A program made the position numbers and the translations under genes. A stretch of DNA of 64,000 bases from RBC038 sp041390625 (GTDB taxonomy: Bacteria > Chloroflexota > Dehalococcoidia > UBA2979): assembly GCA_041390625.1 (NCBI GenBank), contig JAWKPM010000015.1:1-64000 (forward strand), read 5' to 3'. Positions 16,231-25,029 of this stretch are shown in pieces. Every line of letters begins with the position of its first letter. The stretch's first letter is position 1. Below the pieces are notes generated by a model. The model had not been told where the DNA came from, did not search any database, and saw only the letters and a list, made by a program, of their open reading frames with translations.

Positions 16231-17537
16231 ATTCGATGACGGTCCTGCCCTCGGTCACCCCCGAGGAACGCGATCGGGTGGAGGCGCTCAGCGCCGTGCT
16301 CGACCTCACGCCCGAGCCGCGCTCGATCCTCGAGACCGGCCTCTCCACGCACGCCCTCGTCGACCTCTGCACGAAGACGATGTACCTCCGAGGCCGCGCG
16401 ACCGACACCGACATCGGTGACTGGCTCGGGCTGTCGCACGCTATCGTCACCGAGCTCGTCGAGGCGATGCGCGCCGACGGTCTGCTCGAGGCGCTCTCGC
16501 AGGCAGGCCCGCTCCAGTACCGCTACGCCCTCACGGCCGCCGGCCACCACCGTGCGGCGGAGGCGATGCAGCGCGACGGTTATGTTGGTCCGGCGCCCGT
16601 GCCATACGACCACTACCTCCGGATCCAGGCCCAGCAGTCGGTGAAGGATCTGCACATCACGCCCGCCACCGTCCGCGAGGCGTTGGGTGGCCTCGTGCAG
16701 CCCTCGGGCCTCGTCTCAGAGATCGCGGCCGGCGTGCTGTCCGCAGGCGTGCTCCTCCTCTACGGCCCCTCCGGGAACGGCAAGAGCACGATCGCCGCGG
16801 CCATCCGAGGCATGCTGCAGTCCCCGCTCGCGATTCCGCACGCGCTCGACATCGGCGGCCGCACCATGCGCCTCTTCGACGCGCGAGTGCACGAGATGCA
16901 CCCGGACGCGGACCTCGTGACGATCGATCGTCGATTCGCCATCGTCCGCAGGCCTCTCGTGACGCTCGGCACCGAGCTCGCGCTGTCCGACCTCGATGTC
17001 GGTTACGTCGAGTCTGACCGCACCTACACCGCCCCGCCGCAGGTAAAGGCCAACGGCGGCGTCCTCGTGGTCGACGACCTCGGCCGCCAGCTCGTCCGCC
17101 CGGTCGAGCTCCTGAATCGATGGATGGCGCCCATGGCCACGGGAATCGACCAGCTCAGCCTCCGAGGCGGTGAGCTCCTCCGCTTCCCCTTCGACGTGCT
17201 GCTCGTCTTCGCCACGAACCTTGAGCCGCGCGACCTCGGCGACGAGGCCTTCCTGCGCCGCATCCGGCACAAGGTCGCAGTGCCGAACCCCACCACCGAG
17301 GAGTTCATGCGCATCTTCGAGCTCGATGCCCGGCGCCTCGGTGTCCCCTTCGCCCGCCGCCCCGTCGAGGACGCCATCGAGGCCTACTACGAGGCGCCCG
17401 GCCGCCCGATGCGCGGCTCACACCCGGGCGACCTCCTGCAGAACATCGTCGACTTCGCCCGCGTCGAGGACGCGACGCCCGAGCTGACCACCGAGTCGCT
17501 GCGCCGCGCCTGCGACGCCTACTTCGTCCACGCCTGA
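16227..17537 (+). CDS. AAA-type ATPase with N-terminal winged-helix-like domain
   Basis: 436 residues. The first ~110 resemble a winged-helix module (DIGDWLGLSHAIVTELVEAMRADGLLE). The ATPase core has Walker A GPSGNGKS (180-187), Walker B VLVVDDLGR (279-287), a sensor-like LLVFATNLE and an arginine-rich stretch after it. Proteins of this build occur in some Tad clusters of Actinobacteria and Chloroflexota (from memory); their function is not established. GTG start with CAGGAGG upstream, overlapping the VWA-FHA gene. Confidence 0.8.
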   Translation: MNSMTVLPSVTPEERDRVEALSAVLDLTPEPRSILETGLSTHALVDLCTKTMYLRGRATDTDIGDWLGLSHAIVTELVEAMRADGLLEALSQAGPLQYRYALTAAGHHRAAEAMQRDGYVGPAPVPYDHYLRIQAQQSVKDLHITPATVREALGGLVQPSGLVSEIAAGVLSAGVLLLYGPSGNGKSTIAAAIRGMLQSPLAIPHALDIGGRTMRLFDARVHEMHPDADLVTIDRRFAIVRRPLVTLGTELALSDLDVGYVESDRTYTAPPQVKANGGVLVVDDLGRQLVRPVELLNRWMAPMATGIDQLSLRGGELLRFPFDVLLVFATNLEPRDLGDEAFLRRIRHKVAVPNPTTEEFMRIFELDARRLGVPFARRPVEDAIEAYYEAPGRPMRGSHPGDLLQNIVDFARVEDATPELTTESLRRACDAYFVHA

Positions 17538-17550
17538 GAGAGGACGAGCG

Positions 17551-18582
17551 ATGCACCTCCCCGGCATGCTCCACCGCTCCCGCCCGATCGCCGCGCTCGT
17601 CGTCGCTGCCGCGCTCCTGACCTCGTGCGCTGACTCGTCCGCGCCCGTCACCATCGAGGTGACTCCGACCATCGAGGCCCCCGCCCCGGCGACCCACGTC
17701 GTCGTCCGAGGCGAGACGCTTTCGATCATCGCCCGCGCCACCGGCGTGTCGGTCGACACCCTCGTCGAATTGAACGACATCCAGAACCCGAACCTCATCG
17801 AGCCAGGCCTCGTTCTGCTGCTCGAGCCTCAGCCCGAGGCACCGGCAGCCCGCCGGCCCGCGACCGAGCCCGAGGCCTCCGACCCGGTCGTGACGTGGCT
17901 CAACGACCGATGGGACGAGCTGCGCCCCCACCTGACGCTCTCCGATCGCTCCATCGAGGAAGGTGCGATCGCCGGCCTCCTGCTCCCGGCGATCGTCATT
18001 GGCCTCGTGGCTGTCTGGCTGCTGTTCACCGGCGCGAGGACTGCGCTGTTCACCCTCATCGGCCATATGCCGCGCCGCAGCGAGGGCCGGTCCGCCGAGC
18101 CCGCTACGGTCGAGGCCGAAACACCCGTATCGGAACGGAAGCGCGGGACTCCGAACGTCGCGAGGCTGCTCCGCCGCGCCGTTCCGCCGGCACCATCGAC
18201 AGCCCGCCTGCGCAACCTGCTCTCGAGGTCGGCTGCAGCTTCGAGGCGTGGGGCCACCCACTTCGCCGGCACCCTCTCGCGAGGTGCGGCCGCCACCGTG
18301 ACCTCCACCGAGGAGCGCGTCCGCCACGCCCGCGCGGCCCACACCGAGCGTCGTCTCCAGCAGGACGTGGCATCCCGACAGGCCGCGCTCCGGACCGAGT
18401 GGTGGCGGCCCGGGATGGAGGCGCTGCGCATCGGGCTCCTCGACGAGGCCGGCCGATGCTTCGAGTCCGGCCTCGAGGCCGCCCGCGCCGAAGGCTGGCA
18501 CGATGAGATCGCGTTGTTCGAGGAGAGCCTGGAGCGCGTCCGAGAGCGAACGGGCGGGGTCGCGGTGTCGACTCAGGCCTGA
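17551..18582 (+). CDS. LysM-domain lipoprotein with internal membrane helix
   Basis: 343 residues. The signal peptide ends in a lipobox (LLTSC), followed by a LysM module (~48-91: HVVVRGETLSIIARATGVSVDTL ... LIEPGLVLLL) expected to bind peptidoglycan. A hydrophobic helix (~GLLLPAIVIGLVAVWLLF) follows, then a long arginine-rich region with a TPR-like end. The N-terminal part would anchor the complex at the wall and the C-terminal part would be cytoplasmic. It is the last gene of the pilus operon and is convergent with the SARP gene. Confidence 0.82.
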   Translation: MHLPGMLHRSRPIAALVVAAALLTSCADSSAPVTIEVTPTIEAPAPATHVVVRGETLSIIARATGVSVDTLVELNDIQNPNLIEPGLVLLLEPQPEAPAARRPATEPEASDPVVTWLNDRWDELRPHLTLSDRSIEEGAIAGLLLPAIVIGLVAVWLLFTGARTALFTLIGHMPRRSEGRSAEPATVEAETPVSERKRGTPNVARLLRRAVPPAPSTARLRNLLSRSAAASRRGATHFAGTLSRGAAATVTSTEERVRHARAAHTERRLQQDVASRQAALRTEWWRPGMEALRIGLLDEAGRCFESGLEAARAEGWHDEIALFEESLERVRERTGGVAVSTQA

Positions 18583-18606
18583 CCGAACCGCGGGGTCGGC
18601 CGGCAG

Positions 18607-20643
18607 CTACTTCTTCTTGCCGCCCTTGCCGGCGTTCCCGTTACCGGACGCCGCGTTCGAGTTCCCGTTGCCCGATGCGCCGTTCGGGTTCCCGTTGCCA
18701 GAAGCAGCGTTGGAGCTGCTGTTGCTGGACGGGGCATTCGAGGCGCTAGACGCGTTCGAGGACGCGTTGCTCGCACCGTTCTGACCGGCGTTCCCGTTCG
18801 TCGCGGGAGTCTGGCCCGAAGCGGAAGCGTTCGAGGCGGGCGCGTTCGAGGCGCTCGAAGCGTTGCCCGCTGCGTTCGGCGGCCCCGCCTGCGGCGGCGG
18901 ACCGGCGATCACGACGGACTGCCCGGGGTTGGAGCTCGGTGGCCCGGCCGAGGCGGGTGCGTTGCCCTGCCCCTCGGGCGGACCAGGGTTCGCGGGCGGC
19001 CCTGCCGAGGCGGGAGGACCACCGTTGCCCTGCCCGTTCGATCCCGCGTTCGACGGCGGTCCTGCGTTCGCCGGTGGGCCCGCGTTCGCAGGCGCATTGC
19101 CTTGCCCCTGAGGCGGCCCGGCATTCTCCGGCGGGCCGGCCCACGGAGGGGGCCCACCGCCAACATCGTCCTTCGGTCCTGCCTGGTCGGGAGGTCCGGC
19201 GCCCTCCGGCGCGTTGCCCTGCCCTTCCTTCGGTCCCGCCCCGGCTGGCGGGCCCGTGCCCTCAGGCGGACCGCCGGCCGTCCCGCCACCCCCGACGGGC
19301 GTCGAGGACTCAGGCGGCGCCGCGGCCGTCGACGGCGTCTCCGGCTCCAGCGCGTCGAACGTCATCGAGGGCGGCTCACCCCGCCACGGCTCATCCGCAT
19401 CGGGCGACGTCCCGAGGCTCGGCGCAGCATCGCGCGCCGGCGCATCTGCGCTGGGGCTCGAGGTGCCCGTGAGTGCGTTGAACGGACTCGAACCGACCGA
19501 GGTCGTAGCCGGCGCGATGCGGTACGGAGGGAGCTCCGCCGCCGCCGCCACTCGAACGCTCACGGGCGGGCGGGCCGGTCCGCCCCCGCCGCTGGCCACG
19601 AGGGCGAATGCCGCCGCGGCGACGGCAACCGCCACCTTCTGTGTCGCACCGATCCCACCGAGCGCGGCCAGCACGCCGCCGATCGCACCGAGGCCCAGTC
19701 GCTCTCGCACGCTCCGGCCGGCGGCGGCTTCCTCGCTGAGGATTTCATCTCGAAGACGCTCGGTCGCCGCCGAGGGCGTGAGATCGAGCTCGCGGCGCAG
19801 CGCCTGCGCGCACAGCTCGTACCAGCGCAGCGCCCGCGCGCGATTCCCGAGGCGCGCGTGCGCCAGCATCAGCAGGCGATACGCGTCCTCGCTCAGCGCA
19901 TCCTCACGGACGATGGCGTGGCCGTAGCCGACGCAGGCATCGAAGTCGGCGCGCTCCATCGCGAGGATCGCGAGCTTCACCAGCAGGTTCAGATAGAGGT
20001 CGCGCAGGTGCTGCCGCCGCGTCGTCGCCCACTCCTCGAACGGGTCGTCCTGGAAGTAGTCGCCGCCGTAGAGGCGCTCGGCCGCCTCGTAAGCCCGGCG
20101 CGCGCTGTCGTCGTCACCGTCCTGGGCCAGCTGTCGCCCCTGCTCGACCAGCGTCTCGAAGCGCTCCGCGTCGATCTCGATGTGCTCTGCCTGCAGCCGG
20201 TACGCGCCCGCTTCGTAGGAGACGAGGTCGACACCCTCGTCAAAGGCCTGGCGCAGCGCGTGCACTGCCACCCGCAGCCGGTTCGCGCCGGCTTCCGTCG
20301 ACACGCCGGGCCATACGAGCTCGATGAGCTGGTCCCGTGACAGCGGTCGGCCGCCTCGGTCGGCGAGCACCTTGAAGACGGCGGCCGGCCGTCCTGACGC
20401 CGGCAGCACGATCGCGCGCCCGTCGAAGCGCACCGAGAACGGCCCGAGGCAGTTGATCTCGAGGACCCCGCGCCGCTCTGCTCCATCGAGGGCCGGCGGC
20501 ACACGCGCCGCTTCCAGCACCCCACCGCTCAACCGCGCGGCGAACTCCTCGGTCAGGTCCTGCAGCGCCGCGAGCGCACGCCGATAGTCACTGACGAGAT
20601 TCGCCAGCATTTCACGCTCGGAGTTCGACTCGCGACCGGCCAT
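18607..20643 (-). CDS. SARP/BTAD-type transcriptional regulator with membrane segment and long Gly/Pro/Asn/Ser repeat tail
   Basis: 678 residues from the ATG at 20643. Residues ~58-150 form an OmpR-like winged helix (INCLGPFSVRFDG ... SRDQLIELVWPG ... ANRLRVAVHALRQAFDEG). Residues ~155-300 are the bacterial transcriptional activation domain (BTAD) of SARP regulators. A hydrophobic stretch at ~317-351 is likely a membrane helix. The remaining ~325 residues are low complexity: Thr/Pro-rich, then runs of GPP, AGPP and QGNAP units, then Asn/Ser/Gly repeats ending in GKGGKKK. A cytoplasmic DNA-binding head and an extracytoplasmic disordered or collagen-like tail are implied. Convergent with the pilus operon, which it may regulate. 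Start choice is moderately sure because no strong ribosome binding site is seen. Confidence 0.82.
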   Translation of the reverse strand: MAGRESNSEREMLANLVSDYRRALAALQDLTEEFAARLSGGVLEAARVPPALDGAERRGVLEINCLGPFSVRFDGRAIVLPASGRPAAVFKVLADRGGRPLSRDQLIELVWPGVSTEAGANRLRVAVHALRQAFDEGVDLVSYEAGAYRLQAEHIEIDAERFETLVEQGRQLAQDGDDDSARRAYEAAERLYGGDYFQDDPFEEWATTRRQHLRDLYLNLLVKLAILAMERADFDACVGYGHAIVREDALSEDAYRLLMLAHARLGNRARALRWYELCAQALRRELDLTPSAATERLRDEILSEEAAAGRSVRERLGLGAIGGVLAALGGIGATQKVAVAVAAAAFALVASGGGGPARPPVSVRVAAAAELPPYRIAPATTSVGSSPFNALTGTSSPSADAPARDAAPSLGTSPDADEPWRGEPPSMTFDALEPETPSTAAAPPESSTPVGGGGTAGGPPEGTGPPAGAGPKEGQGNAPEGAGPPDQAGPKDDVGGGPPPWAGPPENAGPPQGQGNAPANAGPPANAGPPSNAGSNGQGNGGPPASAGPPANPGPPEGQGNAPASAGPPSSNPGQSVVIAGPPPQAGPPNAAGNASSASNAPASNASASGQTPATNGNAGQNGASNASSNASSASNAPSSNSSSNAASGNGNPNGASGNGNSNAASGNGNAGKGGKKK

Positions 20644-20694
20644 AGGCCCCGATCCGGCACGTGTGCCGCCGCAACGGTGGCGCGGCGCCACACC

Positions 20695-20807
20695 GTGTAT
20701 GAGACGTTGACGCGCCTCAAACTCGGACCAGCGAGGTGTATGAAGCTCTGGAGGCCCGAGAGGTGCGTCGCAGCGTGCCCGCTCTTCTCCGCGCGGACTG
20801 TGCATAA
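20695..20807. repeat. Spaced GTGTATGA-type repeats upstream of the SARP gene
   Basis: GTGTATGA occurs at 20695 and 20736, and the related GTGCATAA at 20800. The spacings of 41 and 64 bp are close to whole helical turns. They lie in the 280-bp gap upstream of the SARP-type gene. SARP proteins usually bind direct repeats, so these could be regulator sites; chance remains possible. Confidence 0.3.
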
Positions 20808-20923
20808 ACCGACGAGTCGGCTGGGGGGCGTCGACCATACGCGGGCATCAGAAAGTGTCAAGTACCGGCGCGAGACAGGAAATCGAGGGCGAGCGAGGGC
20901 CGCCACCCAATGGAGGCGGGCGG

Positions 20924-21310
20924 CTATTCCGCGGCGGCCTGCAAGTCGCCGTCCTCGATGGCCATCTCGCAGATCTGGACGAACTCACCTGCCGCCCAGG
21001 GCTTCACGAGGATCACACCGTCGGCATCACCCCGACGCGCGATCTGGATCGAGGTGCCCAGAGAGCACGTCACCGTGAGAACGGCAGGCGGCCGCGCGGC
21101 CGAAATCGCGCTCCGCACCTGCTCCGGCTCGAAGTCGTATGCCGCATCGACGATCACGAGGTCGACGCCGCTGCTCGAGGCCGCTGCCAGCTCCTCGAGG
21201 GTCGCGGCACTCGTCTCGATGACGACGTAGCCGCCTTCGCGCAGTTCGTCGCCGGCCAGCTGCGACACGGGCTTGTCGAGTAGGGCGACGAGCGCCGTTC
21301 GTTCTTCCAC
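20924..21310 (-). CDS. Stand-alone receiver-like protein
   Basis: 128 residues, GTG start with GGGGAG upstream. The protein has a CheY-like layout: LVIVDAAYD supplies the phosphoacceptor-type aspartate, TVTC the switch region and GVILVKPW the conserved lysine. The N-terminal acidic pair is weak (LLDKPVSQ), so metal binding may be altered. No output domain. It lies just downstream of the histidine kinase on the same strand and could be its partner or a decoy receiver. Confidence 0.72.
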   Translation of the reverse strand: MEERTALVALLDKPVSQLAGDELREGGYVVIETSAATLEELAAASSSGVDLVIVDAAYDFEPEQVRSAISAARPPAVLTVTCSLGTSIQIARRGDADGVILVKPWAAGEFVQICEMAIEDGDLQAAAE

Positions 21311-21426
21311 CGTCTCCCCCTCTCGCCAACTCGCGAGACACACGAGATGAGAACGGTAGAGCCTGACGATTCGGCGATCCACACCATCGCCTCGCGTGAG
21401 CGACCCATCGAGGTCACATCGATGCC

Positions 21427-23946
21427 TCAGGAGGAGGGCAGTTCGAGCGTGAACTCGGTCCCCTCGCCCTCGACGCTCTCGAACGACAGCGTGCCCCCGA
21501 GGCGCGCCGTGATCTCTCTCGACACGTACAGCCCCAGCCCGAGGCCTCGCCCGCGCTCGCTCCGTCGCGCACCTCGATAGAACCGCTCGAACACGTGCTC
21601 GCGATCGGACGCCGAGATCCCGCCCCCGTTGTCGCGAACGCGCACGACGCCGCCACCCCCTGCCACTGGCTCGACCTGAATCGAGATGACCGGGGGCTCC
21701 CCGCCGTACTTCGCGGCGTTCTCCACGAGGTTCTTGAGCACGATCTCCACACGCTCGGGGTCCGAGCTGAGGAGCAGCTCCCCGTCCCCTTCGAGGTCGA
21801 AGCGGGCCCTCGGATGCTCGGACGCCACACGCTCGATGACGTCGATCACGGTCTCGCGCAGGTCGAAGTCCTCGTCGCGCAGCTCGAATGTGCTGGCCTC
21901 GATCATCGCCATCTCTTCGAACGCACGCAGCATCGCAGTCATCCGCGCGGCCTCGGTGTGAATCGTGCCGACGGCCTCGGCCACCTCGGGCTGCAGTGCC
22001 TCCCGCCCGGCCAGGCGCTGCAGCCGAGCGGCGTATCCGAAGACGCTCGTGAGCGGCGTCCGCAGCTCGTGCGACACGATCGCGACGAAGTCCTCGCGCA
22101 CGCTCAGCGCGGCGTTGAGCGCCTCGTACAGGCGCGCGTTGTCGAGGGCGAGGGCCGCGCGCGCCCCGAGATCCTCCGCGAACTCGCGATCGCCCTCGGT
22201 GAAGGGCGGACGCGTGCCCGCCGTGAGAAGCGACATCGTCCCGAGGGTGTGTCCGCGCGCACGCAACGGCACCACCAGGACTGAGCGAGGATCGAGCTCT
22301 CGCAGCAGCTCCACCGTCTCGGGCGACAACCCGACGCCCGCGAGGTCCTCCACGGAAAGCCGCGGCTCCAGGTACGCCCGACCGTCCCGCACCACCGTGG
22401 TGATCGCCTCGGACTCCGCACGCGGCGACCGTGCCAGCGCTTCCCTGTAGCGTTCGATGAGCTCTCGCTTCGAGGGGTCGGCATGCGCGGTCTCGATGAG
22501 GCGGCGCACGCCTGACTCGTCGACGACCCGCAGCACGCACCAGTCGGCCACGTGTGTCACCAGGAAGTCGGCCAACGTCCGCAACGCCTGTCGATAGTCG
22601 AGCGAGGCGTAGAGCACCTGGTCGGCTCGCAGGAGCAGCTCCCGAAAACGATCCAACTCCTCGCGCTCCAGCGCCGTCGAGATCACATTGGCGACGCTCC
22701 GCAGGAACGTCGCGTCCTCGACGCTGAACTGCCGCGGCTGCGCGCTGTACGCGCCGATCACCCCTCGAGGCCTCGCGCGCCCGCGGACCACCGTGCTCAG
22801 GCCGCTGACGATGCCGTGCTCGCGCAACAGCGGCGCCTCGGCGAATCGCCCCTCGTTCGGCAGGTCGTTCACGATGACCGGACCGCTCACGTAGAGCGTG
22901 TAGCCCGCGTCCGAGGCTGCGTCGGCCGGCACGATCGCCTCACCCACGAGGCCCGGCGCCCAGCCTGCGCCTGCCATGAGTCGCAACCGCTCCCCATCGG
23001 GCAGCAGCTCGAGGACCTGCACGAACTCGACCCCCAGCGAGTCTCGAACCAGCCGGATCGCCTCGGCCACGACCTCCGAGGCCTCTCGATGCTCCAGCGC
23101 GAACTTGCCGATGTCTGCGGCCGCCCGCTGCTGCACGACACGCCGCTGCATCCCGTCCGTAAGCTCCAACCTCGTCAGTTGATCGAAGAGATCGGCCGCC
23201 ACGAGCTCAAGCGTCCGCGCCAGCGCCAGTTCGGGCACCGCCGAGGTGTCGCCGACGAGCACCAGCACACCCCGTGTCTGATGGGCATCGGCAACCGGCA
23301 CCGCGATCGAGACGGGACCCCGCGGCACGATGCTCTCGTCGCCGGCGGGTGGTGCCGGGACTTCCAAGCGAACCTCACCAGCCGCGATTGCCCGCCCGGC
23401 GAGCGCCCGCAACGCGGCGTCCTCATCACCCCCGCTCGCCAACATCGAGGCGTCCCAGAACTCGACTCGATCGAGGGACAGCGCCTCCCGCAGCCCACGC
23501 ACGACGGCCTCGATGGCCTGTGCAGAGTCCAGCGCGCTCCGCAGATCGCGGCTGACGGCGTAGGCGGTGGCCAGCAGGCGGGTGACGGAGCCCTCGGACG
23601 TGACTTCCATGCACACGCCGCGCATGAACGTCGGCTCGTCCGGCGCGCTCAACACCTCGCCGTGCACCTCGAGCCAGCGCACGCCCCCGTCCGGCAGCAC
23701 CACTCGATACTCGAGGTGATAGCCGGCCTCGGGCTGTTGCAGCACCCCCTCGACGCCCGAGAGCACGCGCTCACGGTCGTCCGGGTGCAGGTACGCCATG
23801 AAGTCGTCGAAGCTCGCCGAGCGCGGATCCGAGGGACGGCCGTACAGGCGCATCAACGCGGGCGAGGCGCGGATCTCTCCGCTGCGCTCGTCCCATTCCC
23901 ACGTACCCACCTCGCCGGAGGCTCGGCGATGGAGTTCCTCGGTCAT
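21427..23946 (-). CDS. PAS/GAF multi-sensor histidine kinase
   Basis: 839 residues, no membrane helix. A PAS fold (~1-110, with VRWLEVHGEV typical of PAS_3) is followed by about three GAF-like domains. Then HisKA has an H-box VSHELRTPLTS (His near 620), and HATPase_c has the N-box LKNLVENAAKYGG, G1 VRDNGGGIS, F-box VFERFYRG and G2 GRGLGLGL. A soluble sensor kinase. The frame opens to an ATG at 24024; I chose the ATG at 23946 because GGAG lies upstream and the PAS domain begins there. It is divergent from dps. The downstream receiver-like protein and the nearby OmpR-type regulator are candidate partners. Confidence 0.9.
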   Translation of the reverse strand: MTEELHRRASGEVGTWEWDERSGEIRASPALMRLYGRPSDPRSASFDDFMAYLHPDDRERVLSGVEGVLQQPEAGYHLEYRVVLPDGGVRWLEVHGEVLSAPDEPTFMRGVCMEVTSEGSVTRLLATAYAVSRDLRSALDSAQAIEAVVRGLREALSLDRVEFWDASMLASGGDEDAALRALAGRAIAAGEVRLEVPAPPAGDESIVPRGPVSIAVPVADAHQTRGVLVLVGDTSAVPELALARTLELVAADLFDQLTRLELTDGMQRRVVQQRAAADIGKFALEHREASEVVAEAIRLVRDSLGVEFVQVLELLPDGERLRLMAGAGWAPGLVGEAIVPADAASDAGYTLYVSGPVIVNDLPNEGRFAEAPLLREHGIVSGLSTVVRGRARPRGVIGAYSAQPRQFSVEDATFLRSVANVISTALEREELDRFRELLLRADQVLYASLDYRQALRTLADFLVTHVADWCVLRVVDESGVRRLIETAHADPSKRELIERYREALARSPRAESEAITTVVRDGRAYLEPRLSVEDLAGVGLSPETVELLRELDPRSVLVVPLRARGHTLGTMSLLTAGTRPPFTEGDREFAEDLGARAALALDNARLYEALNAALSVREDFVAIVSHELRTPLTSVFGYAARLQRLAGREALQPEVAEAVGTIHTEAARMTAMLRAFEEMAMIEASTFELRDEDFDLRETVIDVIERVASEHPRARFDLEGDGELLLSSDPERVEIVLKNLVENAAKYGGEPPVISIQVEPVAGGGGVVRVRDNGGGISASDREHVFERFYRGARRSERGRGLGLGLYVSREITARLGGTLSFESVEGEGTEFTLELPSS

Positions 23947-24045
23947 GCGCTTCGAGACTCCGCACCACGTCTGCGTCGCGAGACCGTTCGACTGTAGGCG
24001 ATCGATCGCCCTCCAAAGCGCCATCGAGGCCAGCGCTCAGCGGAT

Positions 24046-24060
24046 GCAACGGGACCGCAA
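24046..24060 (+). promoter_or_regulatory. GCAA-N7-GCAA direct repeat between the kinase and dps
   Basis: GCAA at 24046-24049 and 24057-24060 are exactly 11 bp apart, the spacing used by OmpR/PhoB-type regulators. The same pattern is present upstream of the OmpR-type gene of this island (25913 and 25924). Confidence 0.35.
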
Positions 24061-24148
24061 GGTGCGCCGATGGCGGTTCGAGTTGTCCGCGAGGCCCCAC
24101 GCCTAACCTCGATCGTAGCGACGAACGCACCGCACGAAGGAGCGAACG

Positions 24149-24619
24149 ATGACCACTGCAACCCGACCCGACGCCGCACCGAACACCGAGGTCGCAAATC
24201 GCCTGGGCTGCGATGTCGCGGGCGCCATCGACCTCTACACGCAGATCAAGCAAGCCCACTGGACCGTCGTCGGTCCAAACTTCATCGCGCTGCACGAGCT
24301 CTTCGACCGCCAGGCCGCCTTGATGCGAGGCCACGTCGACACGCTTGCCGAGCGACTGCGCGCCCTCGGTGGCATCCCGCAGGGCACGGCGCGTCAGGCC
24401 GGCGCAGCATCCGAGTTGCCGGACCTCCCCGCCGAGGAGCTGCCCGAGCGCGACGCGGTGACCGCCATCCTCGAGCGCTACGACGTGCTGCGCGCGTCCT
24501 GCGCGGAGTCCGCCGAGATCGCGTCCGAGGCCGATGACGTGGCCACCGAGGACGTCTACATCGAGGTCATGCGCGACCTCGACCTGCAGCGGTGGTTCCT
24601 CCGCTCGCACCTGGGCTAG
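24149..24619 (+). CDS. dps: Dps-family DNA-protecting ferritin-like protein
   Basis: 156 residues. The Dps signature AHWTVVGPNFIALHELFDRQ carries the inter-subunit ferroxidase histidine, aspartate and related residues, and the C terminus has the family's 'DLQRWFLRSHLG' end. Dps dodecamers oxidise and store iron and coat DNA under stress. Good AAGGAG ribosome binding site. Divergent from the sensor kinase. Confidence 0.94.
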   Translation: MTTATRPDAAPNTEVANRLGCDVAGAIDLYTQIKQAHWTVVGPNFIALHELFDRQAALMRGHVDTLAERLRALGGIPQGTARQAGAASELPDLPAEELPERDAVTAILERYDVLRASCAESAEIASEADDVATEDVYIEVMRDLDLQRWFLRSHLG

Positions 24620-24703
24620 CGAGAGAAGCAGCACAAAACAGCACTGAGGAGCGGTCGGCGCCCGCCGCATGGCGAGAGCCGCCCCGCTAAGAAAGGACAT
24701 CCC

Positions 24704-24913
24704 ATGAACTGGGACCAGATCGAAGGCAACTGGATGCAGGTACGCGGCAACGTCCGCGAGCGGTGGGGCAAGCTCACCGACGACGACCTCGAGCAGATCG
24801 CCGGGAAGCGGGACCAGCTCGTCGGCAAGATCCAGGAGCGCTACGGCGTAGCTCGCGAGGAGGCCGAGTCGCAGGCGGACGAGGTCCAGAACTTCGCCTC
24901 CAGCAACACCTAG
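24704..24913 (+). CDS. CsbD-family stress protein
   Basis: A 69-residue hydrophilic protein with the CsbD pattern: MNWDQIEGNWMQVRGNVRERWGKLTDDDL, then AGKRDQLVGKIQERYGV. CsbD-like proteins are general-stress-induced in Bacillus and Gram-negatives; the molecular role is unknown. Located after dps with a strong hairpin downstream. Confidence 0.93.
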   Translation: MNWDQIEGNWMQVRGNVRERWGKLTDDDLEQIAGKRDQLVGKIQERYGVAREEAESQADEVQNFASSNT

Positions 24914-24948
24914 CCAGCTCGAGGGCCCGCGTGAGGGCCTCGACATCG

Positions 24949-24978
24949 GAAGCCCACGGCACGATTGCCGTGGGCTTC
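24949..24978. terminator. Strong terminator hairpin between convergent genes
   Basis: GAAGCCCACGGCA, loop CGAT and TGCCGTGGGCTTC form a perfect 13-bp stem followed by TGTGTGTT. It sits between csbD and the convergent OmpR-type gene and probably serves both directions. Confidence 0.85.
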
Positions 24979-25029
24979 TGTGTGTTCGGAGCGTTCGAAG
25001 GAGCGAGGGGCCCGGGCCGCGACCCTCGG

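Noticed and set aside
18610..19290. Short tandem-like DNA repeats that could suggest a CRISPR array
   Set aside because: They are irregular codon repeats of the SARP tail (Gly/Pro/Asn/Ser), in frame, without constant repeat and spacer lengths.
20924..22540. A 538-residue reading of the receiver-like gene and part of the kinase
   Set aside because: The frame only shares its end with the true small gene; the upstream part is out of frame with the kinase, which has all its motifs in another frame.
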